From Sphaerolaimus hirsutus (lineage: Eukaryota; Nematoda; Chromadorea; Monhysterida; Sphaerolaimidae): a DNA stretch of 64,000 nucleotides. The notes beneath the pieces were generated by a model. That model ran no database searches, was not told the origin of the DNA, and worked only from the letters and a program-made list of their open reading frames with translations. Location of the stretch: contig OZ038459.1 in assembly GCA_964036195.1 (NCBI GenBank), positions 2,539,206 to 2,603,205 of the forward strand, given 5' to 3'. Position numbers and translations under genes: made by a program. Position 1 is the stretch's first letter. Each line of letters opens with the position of its first letter. Positions 34,383-45,525 of this stretch are shown here, piece after piece.

Positions 34383-34734
34383 CCTATAGGTGTAGGTGTA
34401 TTGAATTAGAACAATTATGCTCCAGCGGTGAAAATTTGACCAAAGATTCAATTGATATAATCATTTGTGTCATAAAAATAATAAAGCTCTTTATTTCAAT
34501 TAAAAAATTTAATGAAGCTATGTGCATAAAATTTTAGGTGTGACTCTAATTTAGGTGTGACTCTAAAACCGCAGTCCTTATGCCATGCCATAAAAGTGAA
34601 GAAAATGCCTGCCGATGGAATGGCGCCATGTCGCAAAGCGCATGGCGTTTCTTCTGCGCGACGTACCTAGGGTTCAACAAACGGGATCAGTTTTTCGGAC
34701 CGGGACCAGAATTTTCATTCTCGGACCGAATAAT

Positions 34735-34974
34735 GTGTCCAAACAGGATATATTTGGACATAAAAAACGTGGATAGCTATACAAACTAGTCTATGTGTAG
34801 CTGCAATGTCAATTAGCGGTTACCAAATACATCATGTACATTGCATACATGATGTACATCATTCCGGAGGGGGGTATTTCGAGGGAGGGTTTATTATTTC
34901 CCCAGCCCATTTTGAGGGGGGTTAATTCGAGGGGGGGCTGATTCAAGAGGGGGATAATTCGATGTAATACGGTA
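34735..34974. mobile_element. TACCGTA/poly-C element, right part
   Basis: Contains the family interior ATACATCATGTACATTGCATACATG and closes GATAATTCGATGTAATACGGTA. The left end is replaced by a short GGGATC-type remnant at 34668-34730. Confidence 0.65.
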
Positions 34975-35061
34975 TTCATGCAAATACAGTGCTTCAATCG
35001 ACGAACAACAGAGAACCCTGGCGTCGTCATTTCAAACCAATCACCAAAATCACCAACGGTG

Positions 35062-35365
35062 ATCCACACACTAGTTGAGAAATGTGTGTCAACTGGTCTG
35101 TGTCAACTCGGATTCTGGCTTCACGTGTCGCAGAGCAATTTTCCAGAGCACTTCCCGTAATACCGTATTTCCTCGAAATACCCCCCCCTTGTTTAACCCA
35201 GCCCCCACATCTCAGGACCACTATGAAACAATCACCCCCCGGGGGGTATTTCGAGAAAATACGGTATTTATTTTTCAACATTGCCGCATGTCCACCCGGA
35301 GATCGCTCTGCGAAACCTGCAGCCCAAATTTGAGTTGACACACGTGTGTCAGTCAACTAGACTAC
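35062..35365. mobile_element. CACACTAGTTGA element with nested poly-C element
   Basis: CACACACTAGTTGAGAAATG and GACACACGTGTGTCAGTCAAC bound it, with CGTGTCGCAGAG and CGCTCTGCGAAACC inverted inside. A poly-C element (35160-35264) interrupts the middle. A sister copy is at 60603-60823. Confidence 0.72.
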
Positions 35366-35426
35366 GGGCCGCCAAAGAAACCACTACCACTGGCGCCATG
35401 TCCACTCCTAGCCCAGCCGGCAACAG

Positions 35427-38400
35427 AAACTGCGGCCCCGACATTTGGATGCATGTCCGTTGATCGATGGGAAGGGTAGCCGGAGGCATGGCGCGTCGCC
35501 GGGCAACACACTATACCACATAATAACGCACACTCCGCAGGGCTGGGCCGCTTTTTTCACTGACCCCATCCATTACTGGCTGCTGAATGGAGGCAGGGGT
35601 TGTGAGGCGGTGTTAAGTGTGTTTTTCCAGAGTATATGTATGTAAACACCTTCCCGGTCACGTCCGGCACCCTATTTTTGATCTTACTTGTGACACCCTA
35701 TCTCCAGTTCTGGGGCGCGCCAGAAGCTGAAACTTGGAGGAGGTATTGGTGCGACCCCCCTCTACTTCGCATGAATTTGGGGGGTCGCGGCGACCCCTCT
35801 CAGGGCGGGTCGCCCCAAGTGCATATTTTTTTGGCTTTTATGGTGTCCCACAGCAGGTTCGGCACCTGCTGATTTCTGAGCTGTGGGAGGGGTATAAATC
35901 TAAAATTTTGGGGATGTGTTACCAACACCACTCCCCTACGATACACTATTCAATAATGTGGGATAAATGTGAAAAATTTCTAAAAAATTATTTTATTCTC
36001 TAAAAAACACCACCCTTTTGTTCCTGCAATGATGCCATTGTGATGTCATAAAATTCACCCTAAGTAAATTGTGCAATGCAGGCATTTTAGAGGTATGGTT
36101 CTTTACATAACTTGAAACATCAAACCCTTCCCTTTAAAGTATTGTAAACCATCTTTCAAGTGTCTAATAAAAAAGTTCCAAAAAGTGAATTTTTTGTCAT
36201 CCATCTATTGGGGAGTGGTGTTTTTTTAGAGAATTTTTAGTGAATTTAGTGAATTTTTGAGAAATTTTTCACATTTTTCTCAGATTATTGAATAGTGTAT
36301 AGTAGGGGAGTAGTGTTGGTAACACAACCCCAAAATTTGAGATTTATACCCCTCCCACAGCTCAGAAATCAGCGGGTGCCGGACCTGCTGTGGGACACCA
36401 AAAAAGCCAAAAAAAATTTTGCACTTAGGGAGACCCACCCTGAGAGGGGTCGCCGCGACTCCCCAAATTCATGCGAAGTAGAGGGGGGTTGCGCCAATAT
36501 CTCCCCCAAGTTTCAGCTTCATGGGCGCCGTAGAACTGGGGATAGGATGTAAGAAGTAAAACCAAAAAATGGGTGCCAGACGTGACCGGGAAGGTGTTTA
36601 CTAGGGTGTCAAAAAATTTTTTTTACAAAAACGGAAACAAAAAAAAATTTCAGCGGCCGGAAAACGGAACGGAAAACGGAAAAAAATTTTCACTTGGCGG
36701 AAAACGGAAACGGAAAAAAATTTTCAGCGGCCGGAAAACGGAAAAAGGGCCCAGAAATATGCAAACGGAAAAATGTAATTTGCATGGAAATGAAAAAATT
36801 TGCTGAATTTTTACTGGAAAATGGAAAAAATTTGCTGAAATTTTGCCGCAAGTGGAAAAAATTTGCATAAATTTTGCTGGAAACAGAAAAAATTCACATA
36901 ATTTACAATCTGCATGAATGTTTACCAGTTTGGCTGTAACAGAACACAGAAAGTTGAGCCAGAAAAAGGTAAAATGAGGCAGAAAAACGTAAAATTGAGA
37001 TGGAAAATGGGAAAAAAGGTGGAAAAACTGGAAATTGAGCCGGAAACGGAAAAAAAGACGGAAAAACTACAAATCTGGCTGGAAAATGGAAGATCAGCCG
37101 GAAAAACGGAAACGGAAAATTTAGTGGCTGGAAAACGGAAAAAAAATTTCAGCAGTGGGAAAACGGAACGGAAAACAGAAAAAAATTGCCTGCAGAAAAT
37201 GGAAACGGATAACGGCAAATGGAAATTTGACAGCCTAGTATGTACCTTTGTACTCAAATAAGTCCCGCCACCTGAATAATTCCCCCACCTGAATAATCTC
37301 CAACTTGAATAATTCCCCAACTTGAATAATTCCCCAACTGGAATAATTCCCCCCCCCCCTCCGTTAGACGAGTGAGGAAAAATAATTTACCCACTTGAAT
37401 AATCCCCCTCCACGATGGAGGAAACATAATGCACATATCTTTTAAAGAACAATAAATGACATCAGACCAAGCAAAAGAGTTGTGTCTGGTTTTATAAGTT
37501 TCTAGTTTTTAAAACTGAAAAGTAAAGTAAACTGAAAAGTTGATAAACCCATAAATGAACTTGGCTTTTATACCATCCCGTTGGGGTGGAATGGTGCTAA
37601 TCCCAGACCATGTAAAGTAAAGTAACAAATGTCATGTAAAATGTCATGCAAAGTGTCAACTGTCATGACAAATGTAAAGACAAGTGTAAATTGTCGCGCA
37701 AATTTCAGTATTACATTCTTTCTTCATATTGATTGACATTTCACATGACATTTGACACTTTACTTTACACTTTACAGGATCTGGGACTGCCTCCTGCCCT
37801 GGGGTAACGTGATGGAATTTTCCGTTTTCCATTTTCCGGCTAAATTTTTGGTTTGTCAACCTTTTTTTCGTTTTCCGGTTCAATTGTCTGTTTTTCCAAC
37901 CTTTTTCACTTTCCAGCTCAATTTTTTGTTTTCTGTTTCAGCCAAACTGGTAACCATGCACGCAGGCTCTAAAATTATGAGATTTTTTTCCCATTTTTAG
38001 CAAAATTTCTGCAAATTTTTTTATTTCTGGATAAATTTCTGCAAATTTTTTTCCATTTCCGGCAAAATTTCAGCAATTTTTTTTCCGTTTCCGGCATATA
38101 TTCGGTAAATTTTTCCGTTTCCGTTTCCGTTTTCCGGCCTTTCATTTTACCGTTTTCCATTTTCCGGTAAGTGCAAAAATTTTTCCGTTTCCGTTTTCCG
38201 GCAAGTGCTAAAATTTTTCCGTTTCCGTTTTCCGCCAAAAACTTTTTGTTGACACCCTAGGTGAAATCAATTCGAAATATTTTCTCGGTACTCGAGTACT
38301 TTTCGAGCAGACGTAAATACGTTTTAACAACAATGACCAGTTGATACGCAGAAGACAATAGTCAAGCTACAATCAGACTGACAACTTTCCTGTTTCTACG

Positions 38401-39728
38401 TCAAATCGGCCGGCAAATAATGCGATAATCGCCGAAAAAGTAAATAAATAAATATAAAAAACAAATATTTATTTTATGCGTTTAACTACGAAAAAAGTGA
38501 CTTCTTGCAAATGCGCGTGTAGGCAGAATGTACAGACGGGGTTATGAAGAAATTCCGTGAAATTATTGGCGGCGTTTGGCAGTGGCGATGTTTGGCTGCC
38601 AGCTGGATAATTTTGTGGCGTTGCGCCAGTTTTTGCGACGCTATATTGTGTGATACAGGTAACTGCTCGAATACTGCCCCCTTGAATAATTCCCTATTGT
38701 AAGACGAGTAAAAAATAAAATAATACCTCCCCTTGAATTTTTCTTTTCTGGGGGGTACCTTTCCTCAGCTACGTGTGGGTTTTCAAGGAGGGGGGGGGTC
38801 GTTTTCCCAGCTTACATAGACTCGGTGGGTTTTGAAGGTGGGGGGGGGGTAACTTTTCCCAGCTGACACATACGCGGGTTTTTTTAAAGGGGGGTACTTT
38901 TCCCCGACTCACGCAGACATGGCGTCTTTCAACTGGGGGTACTTTTCCCAGCTCACACAGATGTGTAGTTTGTTTTTGTTTTATTTGCAAAAACAAATCC
39001 ATTAAATGCATTGCAGGCCCCCAGTGCAACCCGCTGCGAGATTGGTGCGGAACAATACCAAAAAAGTTTAAACTAGACTGGGCATCTAGCAACATTGTTG
39101 TCTAGTGAGTTTTATCCGAGTCTGAGAGTGGCGACAATCGATATCAGTTTCGATATTTGATAATATTCAACAAGTCTGAAGTTCGGAAAAGTAGTGAAAA
39201 CATAACGGTTTCTTCTTAAGTTTCGATATCAAACACAGTTGTTTTTTTGAAAAGATTTAGAATAAAATATAAATTAGCTCAAAAATTCTCTCAAAAATAA
39301 AATATTTTTGAATGTCTCTGGAAAATCCCCGAGAGAAAAACACAAAAAAAATATTTTTCTTCACATTTTCCGAAAATCTCCAAAACAACAACTCTCCCAA
39401 ATTCCCAAATCTCCCAAATTCCACTCCATCCAGCTCAAAGGCCTACGAGGCGGGCTCGTGCTACATGCGCAACTACGAGCAGGCGTCCTCCAAATCGAAC
39501 AGGAACGTCTACCGGGACTTCGTGGCCTCGATCTGCGCAGGGTGGAATTACACAAATCCGCCACATGTGGACAACCATTTGGCTTTCGCGCCCAACCAGT
39601 GGATGAACGATGTGATTGTGGATACGTTGAATGTTCCGGTGAGATTTTGTGATTTTGTAGGGGAATTTGCAATTTGGGGGGGGGTGTTACCCCCCCCCAC
39701 CCCACCCTCCAGGACTTCAGCTACCTAA
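35427..39728 (+). CDS. Unrecognised spliced gene, four candidate exons, Cys-containing (secreted or luminal?)
   Basis: Candidate exons: 35427-35616, 39017-39104, 39434-39638, and 39713 to about 39728 or further. The three joins have matching phases (1, 2, 0), and each has an AG acceptor and GT donor (for example GTTGTCTA|GTGAGT and GTTCCG|GTGAGA). The translation has no stop across about 165 codons and contains several Cys and aromatic residues, for example GWAAFFTDPIHYWLLNGG, NPLRDWCGTIPKKF, and VDNHLAFAPNQWMNDVIVD. One Asn-X-Thr sequon (NYT) fits a secreted or luminal protein. I do not recognise the family. The 5' end is unknown and the 3' end is confused by a poly-C element starting at 39750. 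It may belong to the same gene as the lectin-like exons downstream, which is not shown. Confidence 0.5.
35642..36601. mobile_element. GTAAACACCTTCCCGG inverted-repeat element in intron
   Basis: Ends GTAAACACCTTCCCGGTCAC and GTGACCGGGAAGGTGTTTAC are perfect inverted repeats, and the arms extend imperfectly about 400 bp to a centre near 36100, so the whole is a long hairpin. Related, more diverged sequence is at 46370-46800 and 49215-50130. Confidence 0.82.
37255..37430. repeat. Poly-C-type element, AATAATTCCCC subfamily
   Basis: TACTCAAATAAGTCCCGCC followed by repeated ACTTGAATAATTCCCC. Ends incomplete. Confidence 0.55.
37588..37797. mobile_element. Introner-like element in a long intron
   Basis: GGTGCTAATCCCAGACCATGT at the left and CAGGATCTGGGACTGCCTCC at the right. 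The interior TGTCATGCAAAGTGTCAACTG repeats. It lies between candidate exons ending 35616 and starting 39017, not at the splice sites. Confidence 0.7.
38655..39005. repeat. Poly-C-type element with tandem 60-70 bp GGGGGTACTTTTCCCAG units
   Basis: About five imperfect units of GGGGTACTTTTCCCAGCTCAC with CACAGA spacing follow a GCTCGAATACTGCCCCC start. They end just before the acceptor of the exon at 39017. Confidence 0.6.
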
Positions 39729-39749
39729 GTATCCCGGACTCCCTTTATC

Positions 39750-40125
39750 TACTGTATTCGCTCGAAATACCCCCAAGAGGTATATTATTTTGAAAAGGGG
39801 TTTATTCGAGGGGTGTTATTATTACATCAGAAATTTTCTTGAAGGATCGTAGTTAAGAATAAGCTTTCCGGTACCCGAAAGTGGTAATAAATGTAATACA
39901 GGATATATTTGGATAATTTACATACATATCCATACAAATTAGTCCATGTGTAGCTACAATGTAATTGGCGGCAATTAGGTAATAAATACATCATGTACAG
40001 CACCTTGCATACATGATGTATTTATATCATACCATACGGTGGTATTTCGAGGGTTTTTTTTCCGCTGCTCGCTCAGACCAGGGGTATTTCGAGGGTTAAT
40101 TCAAGGGGGTAATTCGAGGAAATAT
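39750..40125. mobile_element. TACCGTA/poly-C element
   Basis: TACTGTATTCGCTCGAAATAC to AATTCGAGGAAATATCACG. Its start directly follows the coding-like segment at 39713-39749. Confidence 0.7.
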
Positions 40126-40229
40126 CACGAGACGAGAATTTAGGCTAGTATCCAGTCAGCTATCGACTTTGTTTGTGCGATTGTGCCCCAAATCTCTAAC
40201 GTTAGCGCCCAAAACGTTCTAAAAAAGAA

Positions 40230-40871
40230 CTTTAACTTTTGACACTTTGCATGTCATTTGAAAAATTTGTATGTCATGTAACACGACTCTTGTTCATAGG
40301 GTATTTTGGGGGTAGCATTTTAGAGAGGGAGTCCGCCTCCGAGCACGTGTTTATAACTCAGGAACGGCTTGGTGGAAAATGTTCAAATTTAGATAAAATA
40401 TGGTTTCAGGTCGAGGCTAATTACAAGTCCGAGGAAATGTCGATACGGCCCCCTTGTCCGGAGGTAGGGTGGGTCTATAAAAAGGTACTTTTTGCGAAAT
40501 TTTTTGGGTGTCGCCCAGAACATGCAAACTTTGCACATCAATAACTCGGTCATTTTGTGCAAAGTTTGCATGTTCTAAGCGACACCCAAAAATTCCGCAA
40601 ATGACCACCTTTTTATAGACCCACCCTATCTCCAGTCAGGGGGGTCATAGCAAAATTTCCTCGGACTTGTAATTAGCCCCGACCTGAAACCATATTATAT
40701 CCAAATTAGAACATTTTCCACCAAGCCGTTCCCGAGTTATAAATACGTGCTCGGGGGCGGATCCCCCCCCCCCCTAAAATGCTACCCCCAAAATACCCTA
40801 TGCTCATGTTGCATGACATTTGACACTTGACATGACATCTTAAAACAGGGTGTCAGACTGCCCGACGGGGA
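40230..40871. mobile_element. Introner-related long palindrome
   Basis: Tips use introner vocabulary (TTTTGACACTTTGCATGTC, and ACAGGGTGTCAGACTGCCC). Inside is a 500-bp inverted repeat centred near 40550 (AACATGCAAACTTTGCAC against GTGCAAAGTTTGCATGTT). Confidence 0.65.
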
Positions 40872-40915
40872 GCAATTGAATTTTTTCCTGAACCCCTTTA
40901 AAACTCAATGTCCAG
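40862..40915 (+). CDS. Candidate coding exon before an introner-like intron
   Basis: The frame reads LPDGEQLNFFLNPFKTQCP and ends in CCAG directly at an element start (GTGGCAGTCCCGAGCCCTG). The donor phase is 1, while the next exon at 41181 reads best in phase 0, so either the join is different or the poly-C tract before 41181 has an indel. Low confidence. Confidence 0.3.
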
Positions 40916-41110
40916 GTGGCAGTCCCGAGCCCTGTAAAGTGTAAAGTAAAGTGTCAAATGTAAAGTCAAATGCAAAGTAAACTGTCAATGGTCATGCAAA
41001 GTTCAGTAATAAAATCTTCTCTATTTTGTTTTGATTGACACTTTACTTTGCATTTGACTGTACACTTGACACTTTACTTTACACTTTACAGGGCTTGGGA
41101 CTGCCCCCAG
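40916..41110. mobile_element. Introner-like element
   Basis: Begins GTGGCAGTCCCGAGCCCTGT after CCAG and ends GGGCTTGGGACTGCCCCCAG. The structure matches the copies that form receptor introns. It is followed by 70 nt that are either coding or the C-rich tail of a longer intron ending at 41180. Confidence 0.72.
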
Positions 41111-41180
41111 TTGACCCCCAGCATCTCGTCAAGATCACTTGTCAACTTCTCTCCAACTTTACCACCCCCCCCCCCCGCAG

Positions 41181-41623
41181 CTATTCAAGTGTTCCTGGAT
41201 AGGGTTGCGACTACGACCGACAAACATGGGCCAGGGCAACTCAGCTGGTAGCGAATGGTACCACGAGGCGCTGCCAGGTGCCAGTCCCAGACCCTGTAAA
41301 ATGTCCTGTAAAATGTCCAATGTCATGCAAAGTGTCTAAAGTCATGTAAAATGTCCGGTAAAATGGCAAATGTACATTTTACGTGACTTTAGGCACTTTG
41401 CATTACATTTGGCATTTGGCAGGACATTTTACAGGGTCTGGGACTGCCCCCAGGTGTGGCAGATGCGTACTTTTCACCGAAATGGGACATTCCCGTGGCC
41501 AGTCCCCACGACCAGTTGTCCTGGGCTACGTACTGGCCTATGGATCCAGAGCCTGATGAGGGGGATGATGCGGCTTGTCTTTATAGCGAGTTTTTTTTTT
41601 TTTGGGGGGGGTCTTTTGGGTAA
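41181..41623 (+). CDS. C-type-lectin-like domain, partial, two exons split by an introner
   Basis: Exon 41181-41277 reads from FKCSWIGLRLRP, with the WIGL motif that is the signature of C-type lectin domains, to SEWYHEALPG. Exon 41454 onward reads ADAYFSPKWDIPVASP, LSWATYWPMDPEP and DEGDDAACLYSE, with a Trp/EP/Cys pattern compatible with the second half of the domain. The introner at 41278-41453 is removed in phase 1 to give the Pro-Gly join. The exon then runs into T and G homopolymers with stop TAA at 41621-41623, so the final Cys-containing part of the domain is missing or lies in an exon not found. A possible carbohydrate-binding or scaffold role is inferred only from the motif. A competing frame in the first exon stops at 41249-41251. 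Confidence 0.5.
41278..41453. mobile_element. Introner-like element forming an intron of the lectin-like gene exactly
   Basis: Starts GTGCCAGTCCCAGACCCTGT after CTGCCAG and ends GGGTCTGGGACTGCCCCCAG before GTGTGGC. The two 22-bp tips are near-perfect inverted repeats, making this the cleanest copy in the window. CCAGGTG occurs at both junctions. Confidence 0.87.
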
Positions 41624-41724
41624 CTTTTTCGTTAAAATTGGTGTGTGTACTTAGGTACAATACTGCATTGCAGCTAGATTTTCACAACTCTGACTATCAG
41701 TTATCACAATTGAGAAATGTGGAC

Positions 41725-42350
41725 TAGGGTTGGCCGATGTTTTTTTTAACGTTTTATTTTTTTAAAACGTTGTTTTAAAAAAAACACGAGGCTGAAACGT
41801 TTTTTTTTTAAACATCGGCCAAAATTGTTAGTACTAAGCACTAGGTATTTTACAATTTTTGTGCGCAAGCACGCAATTTCACACACAATTTGACATTGGT
41901 GGTTGTTTTCATAGGTTTTGTGGCATTTTTAGTATCAAAGCAACCATTTCTATGTGCTACCATGGGTTAATAAGCCATCATATGTTGCTGTAGTATATAA
42001 TATTGAGGTAATGTGCTTCCATGTACCTTCACAGTGTTTAACATGACTCCCAAAGTAACAACCTCCTTTTATAACCTTGTTTGATCACTATTCCGTGCTA
42101 AACTTCACTTGAAGTAACGAACACTCGACTATAAGACGATATACGAACATGTCGACAAAAATGGATATTTTTGACACAAATCACCACTTATAATGCTATC
42201 CCATGGCTCCACAGCATGGGTCATATATAACATCACAGAGTATTGTCACTTGTCTGATATACCTATATTTATATGTTGACCCAGAGCCATATCTGGGAGC
42301 TTTTGTAAAAAACGTTATTTTCTAATAAAAAACGTTTTTAATTAAAAAAA
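41725..42350. mobile_element. AAAACGTTTT element, right end decayed
   Basis: TAGGGTTGGCCGATG start, then TTTTTTAAAACGTTG tracts, then the family core TTAGTACTAAGCACTAGGTA and a GCGCAAGCACGC relic. The right ACGTTTTTAATT tract ends near 42350 without a clear terminus. Confidence 0.65.
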
Positions 42351-42562
42351 AACAATAAAAATAAAAATTTGGGCAAGAAGTCTACGACAGGCACCAATTT
42401 CTGAAAGTTGACAAGCCATAAATTGGGCATTGGCAGATTTGGGGGGCTGGGAACAAAAATGTTGTCTTGTGCAAGACAAGAAGTCAACAAGTCCTCCCAT
42501 AACATTTCTGCATATGTCCAAATTGAATTTTATGGACACCCTATTTTTCACATAGGTATATC

Positions 42563-44053
42563 TAGGGTTGGAAAAAAACGTTTTTTTTTACTCGATGTTT
42601 TTAAAACAAACAAACAGCGTTTTAAAAAAAATTAAAAAACGTGTTTTTTTTAAAGCTCCCAGATATGACCTAGTGTCAACATATATAGGTATATCAGACA
42701 GTGGCAATACTCTGTGATGTTATATATGACCATATAATGGCTGTGGAGCCATGGGATAGCATTATAAGTGGTTATAAACCCCTGATCACCATAGTTGGCA
42801 GCTTTGCATTTTTTTCATTCAAAAATCGCTACCCCCCGAATGTTGGCACTTAGCCAGAAATTGAAGTATACAAAATATACTTCAAAGTGTCCCTTAGCTT
42901 ACTCATATGTCACCATTGGCAAAGTTCCAATGTGGGCAGTATAAACAGCCCACACATTAGTTAATATAATTTTTACCTGATCACCATGGTTGGCAAATCG
43001 ATATTTATCGATGCATAACTCTGCCAATCAAGGCGGGATTGTGCCTGAAATGCCAGAATTGGTCAGAATTGGCACCCATCCAGCTCTGAGTGCAGTGGCA
43101 ATGTTTGAATAACTTTTGTAGGGCTACAGTCGTTCTTTTTCTGGTGAATGACCAAATCAGGCAAAAAATTGTCAATTTAACCATTCTGAGACTTTTCAGC
43201 AGCAGAAAAGGCTCAGAATGGTTAAACCAACCATTTTTTTGCCTAATTTGGTCATTCACCAGAAAAAGAACAACTGTAGCCCTACAAAAGTTATTGAAAC
43301 TTTGCCACTGCACTCAGAGCTAGATGGTGCCAATTCTGACAAATTCTGGCCTTTGAGGCACGATCCCGCCTAGATTGGCAGAGTTATACATCGATAAAGA
43401 CCGATTTGCCAACCATGGTGATCAGGCAAAAATTATATCAACAAATGTGTGGGCCGTTTATACGACCCACGTTGGAACTTTGCCAACAGTGACATATGAA
43501 TAAGCTGAGGGACACTTTGAAGTATATTTTGTATACTTCAATTCTGGCTAAGTGCCAACATTCGGGGGGTAGCGATTTTTGAATGAAAAAATGCAAAGCT
43601 GCCAACTATGGTGATCAGGGGTTTATGTGTCAAAATATCCATTTTTGGTTGACACTTTCGTATATCGCCTTATAGTCGAACGTTCGTGACTTCAGGTAAA
43701 AGTTTGGCACGGAATAGTGATGAAACAAGGTTATAAAAGGAGCTTGTTACTTTGGGAGTGCAGTTACACACTGTGGAGGTACATGGAAGCACATCACTTC
43801 AAAATTATATACTACAGCAACATATGACGGCTTATTAACCCATGGTAGCACATAGAAATGGATACTTTGATACTAAAAATGCCACAAAACCAATGAAAAC
43901 AACCACCAATATCAATTTTAGTGTGAAATTGCGCGCTTGCGCGCAAAAATTTTGCCAAAATACCTAGTGCTTATTACTAAAAATTTCGGCCAACATTTCG
44001 GACGTCATGTTTTTTTTTAAAAAACGTTTTAAAAAAAACATCGGCCAACCCTA
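42563..44053. mobile_element. hAT-like AAAACGTTTT element with long internal hairpin
   Basis: TAGGGTTGGAAAAAAACG to CATCGGCCAACCCTA. The flanks GGTATATC (42555-42562) and GGTATATC (44054-44061) are a perfect 8-bp duplication. A hairpin with about 400-bp arms fills 42774-43627. The core copy (GTACTAAGCACTAGG inverse and GCGCGCTTGCGCGC) is near 43925-43985. Confidence 0.83.
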
Positions 44054-44595
44054 GGTATATCTTGAGAGTAGGGGCTGAAAATTTCACACTTTGTCAACAT
44101 TTGGACGGTAGGCATAAGTTTGCAATGTTGGTCACATAGTATAGGTTGTGAATTGGAAATGAATCTTTAAATGCGGTTTGCCCAAAATCACAATTTGTGA
44201 CTTGTCAACTTTTAGACTTTTAGATACCTCAATTTTACATTATTCATCGATTTTACATGTGTTTACATTTTACAATGAATATGTATTACGAATTAATTAT
44301 AACTAAATGGCGTGTAAAAACACAAACTACTTACTCAAGACATATTTTCACTTTTTCACAAAAGAACTCAAACCTCAATTTTCTCAGTAAAAATGGCACA
44401 CCAAAACAAAACATCACACAAAACAAATAACACATGAAAACATGTGGACAACAAACACTTTTTAACAGTCTACCCAAACCACAGATTTGGTCGGTCGGAC
44501 AATAATAGGCAGGGACAAGGGCGAGCAGCGAGAATGGATATGCCAGTATGAATACAGTCTGTTTTTATATCAATTCAAATTTATATCGATAAATT

Positions 44596-44943
44596 TACCG
44601 TATTACCTCGAATTAACCCCCTTGAATTAAACCCCCTCGAAATAACCCCCCCCCCCTAAAATTTGGCTGAGGAAATAATAACCCCCCCTCGAAATACCCC
44701 TCTAAATTTTAGTGTAAAGAGAACGTACATGACAAATACCGCAGTTTGTGATCTGTACAATGCAGAACACACGTTAAAACCGATGATTGAGTCACGTTAC
44801 GGAAGGGTTTATGTGTATATACAGATATATATGCCTATACATCTACGTAACTGTTTGATTTTTCTACGTCTGAGTATGGGGAATTTCCAAAAATTTCTGG
44901 CGAAATAATAGGCCCCCTGGGGGTATTTCGAGGTAATACGGTA
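44596..44943. mobile_element. TACCGTA/poly-C element, complete
   Basis: TACCGTATTACCTCGAATTAA to TATTTCGAGGTAATACGGTA, the TTACC subfamily, with the conserved interior TTACGGAAGGGTTTATGTG. Confidence 0.8.
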
Positions 44944-45043
44944 GTTGATTTATTTTTCACACCGACATTTTAATGCACTTTTACGTGACAGATTGGGGTT
45001 TTTATATTACAGTGTTTGCTCGAATATTTCACTCACTTGAATT

Positions 45044-45478
45044 CAGGGACGTATCCATGATTTTTGAGCGGGGGGGGCTGCTTGTTTACGGAGGCCGACG
45101 AGGGGGGGGGGCTCAGCCCCCCCCCCTAAAATTTTAGGTACATAGTGGCGGAATAACGCAATGGCGCTGGCGCCATTAGTAGGCGCCACTCCATGGCGCC
45201 ATTGGCGTTGGCGTCAGCGCCATGGAACGCTGTATATGTATGTAAATATGCATACAAAACAGCAAAAAGCACAACATTCAGTGTATTTATAATGATTTGC
45301 GGTCACATGGAGCAAATCTGATGGTAATACATTATGTCTGGTGAAGAATGCGCTCTCGCGCGCAAAAATTTTTACGCTGAAGTTGAAAAAGTCGCATTTT
45401 CCGGTCACTTTCTGGTCCCGCCCCGGGAGGGGGGGGGGGCTGCAGCCCCCCCCCGCCCCCCCCCTGGATACGGCCCTG
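45044..45478. mobile_element. hAT-like CAGGGACGTATCC element
   Basis: CAGGGACGTATCCATG to CTGGATACGGCCCTG. The flanks CTTGAATT (45036-45043) and CTTGAATT (45479-45486) are a perfect 8-bp duplication. Core: GCGCC block at 45160-45230 and CTCGCGCGCAAAAATT at about 45355. Confidence 0.86.
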
Positions 45479-45525
45479 CTTGAATTGAAAAAACTGCAGA
45501 AACACAGTCAACTATTGATTCTGCC

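Larger units (their letters stand above)
36602..38262. mobile_element. TTTTCCGG-type element(s), TAGGGTGTCAA ends
   Basis: TAGGGTGTCAAAAAATTTTT at 36602, TTTGACAGCCTA near 37238 and TTGTTGACACCCTA at 38249-38262. GGAAAACGG arrays fill 36610-37220 and TTTTCCGTTTTCC arrays fill 37810-38240. It is either one element split by insertions or two copies. The left insertion is at the tip of the neighbouring hairpin element. Confidence 0.7.

Noticed and set aside
34978..35061. Upstream exon of the unrecognised gene (CFNRRTTENPGVVISNQ frame)
   Set aside because: There is an AG before it and a GTGATC after it, but the phase could not be tied to 35427 and the CACACTAGTTGA element starts at once. Left out of the gene model.
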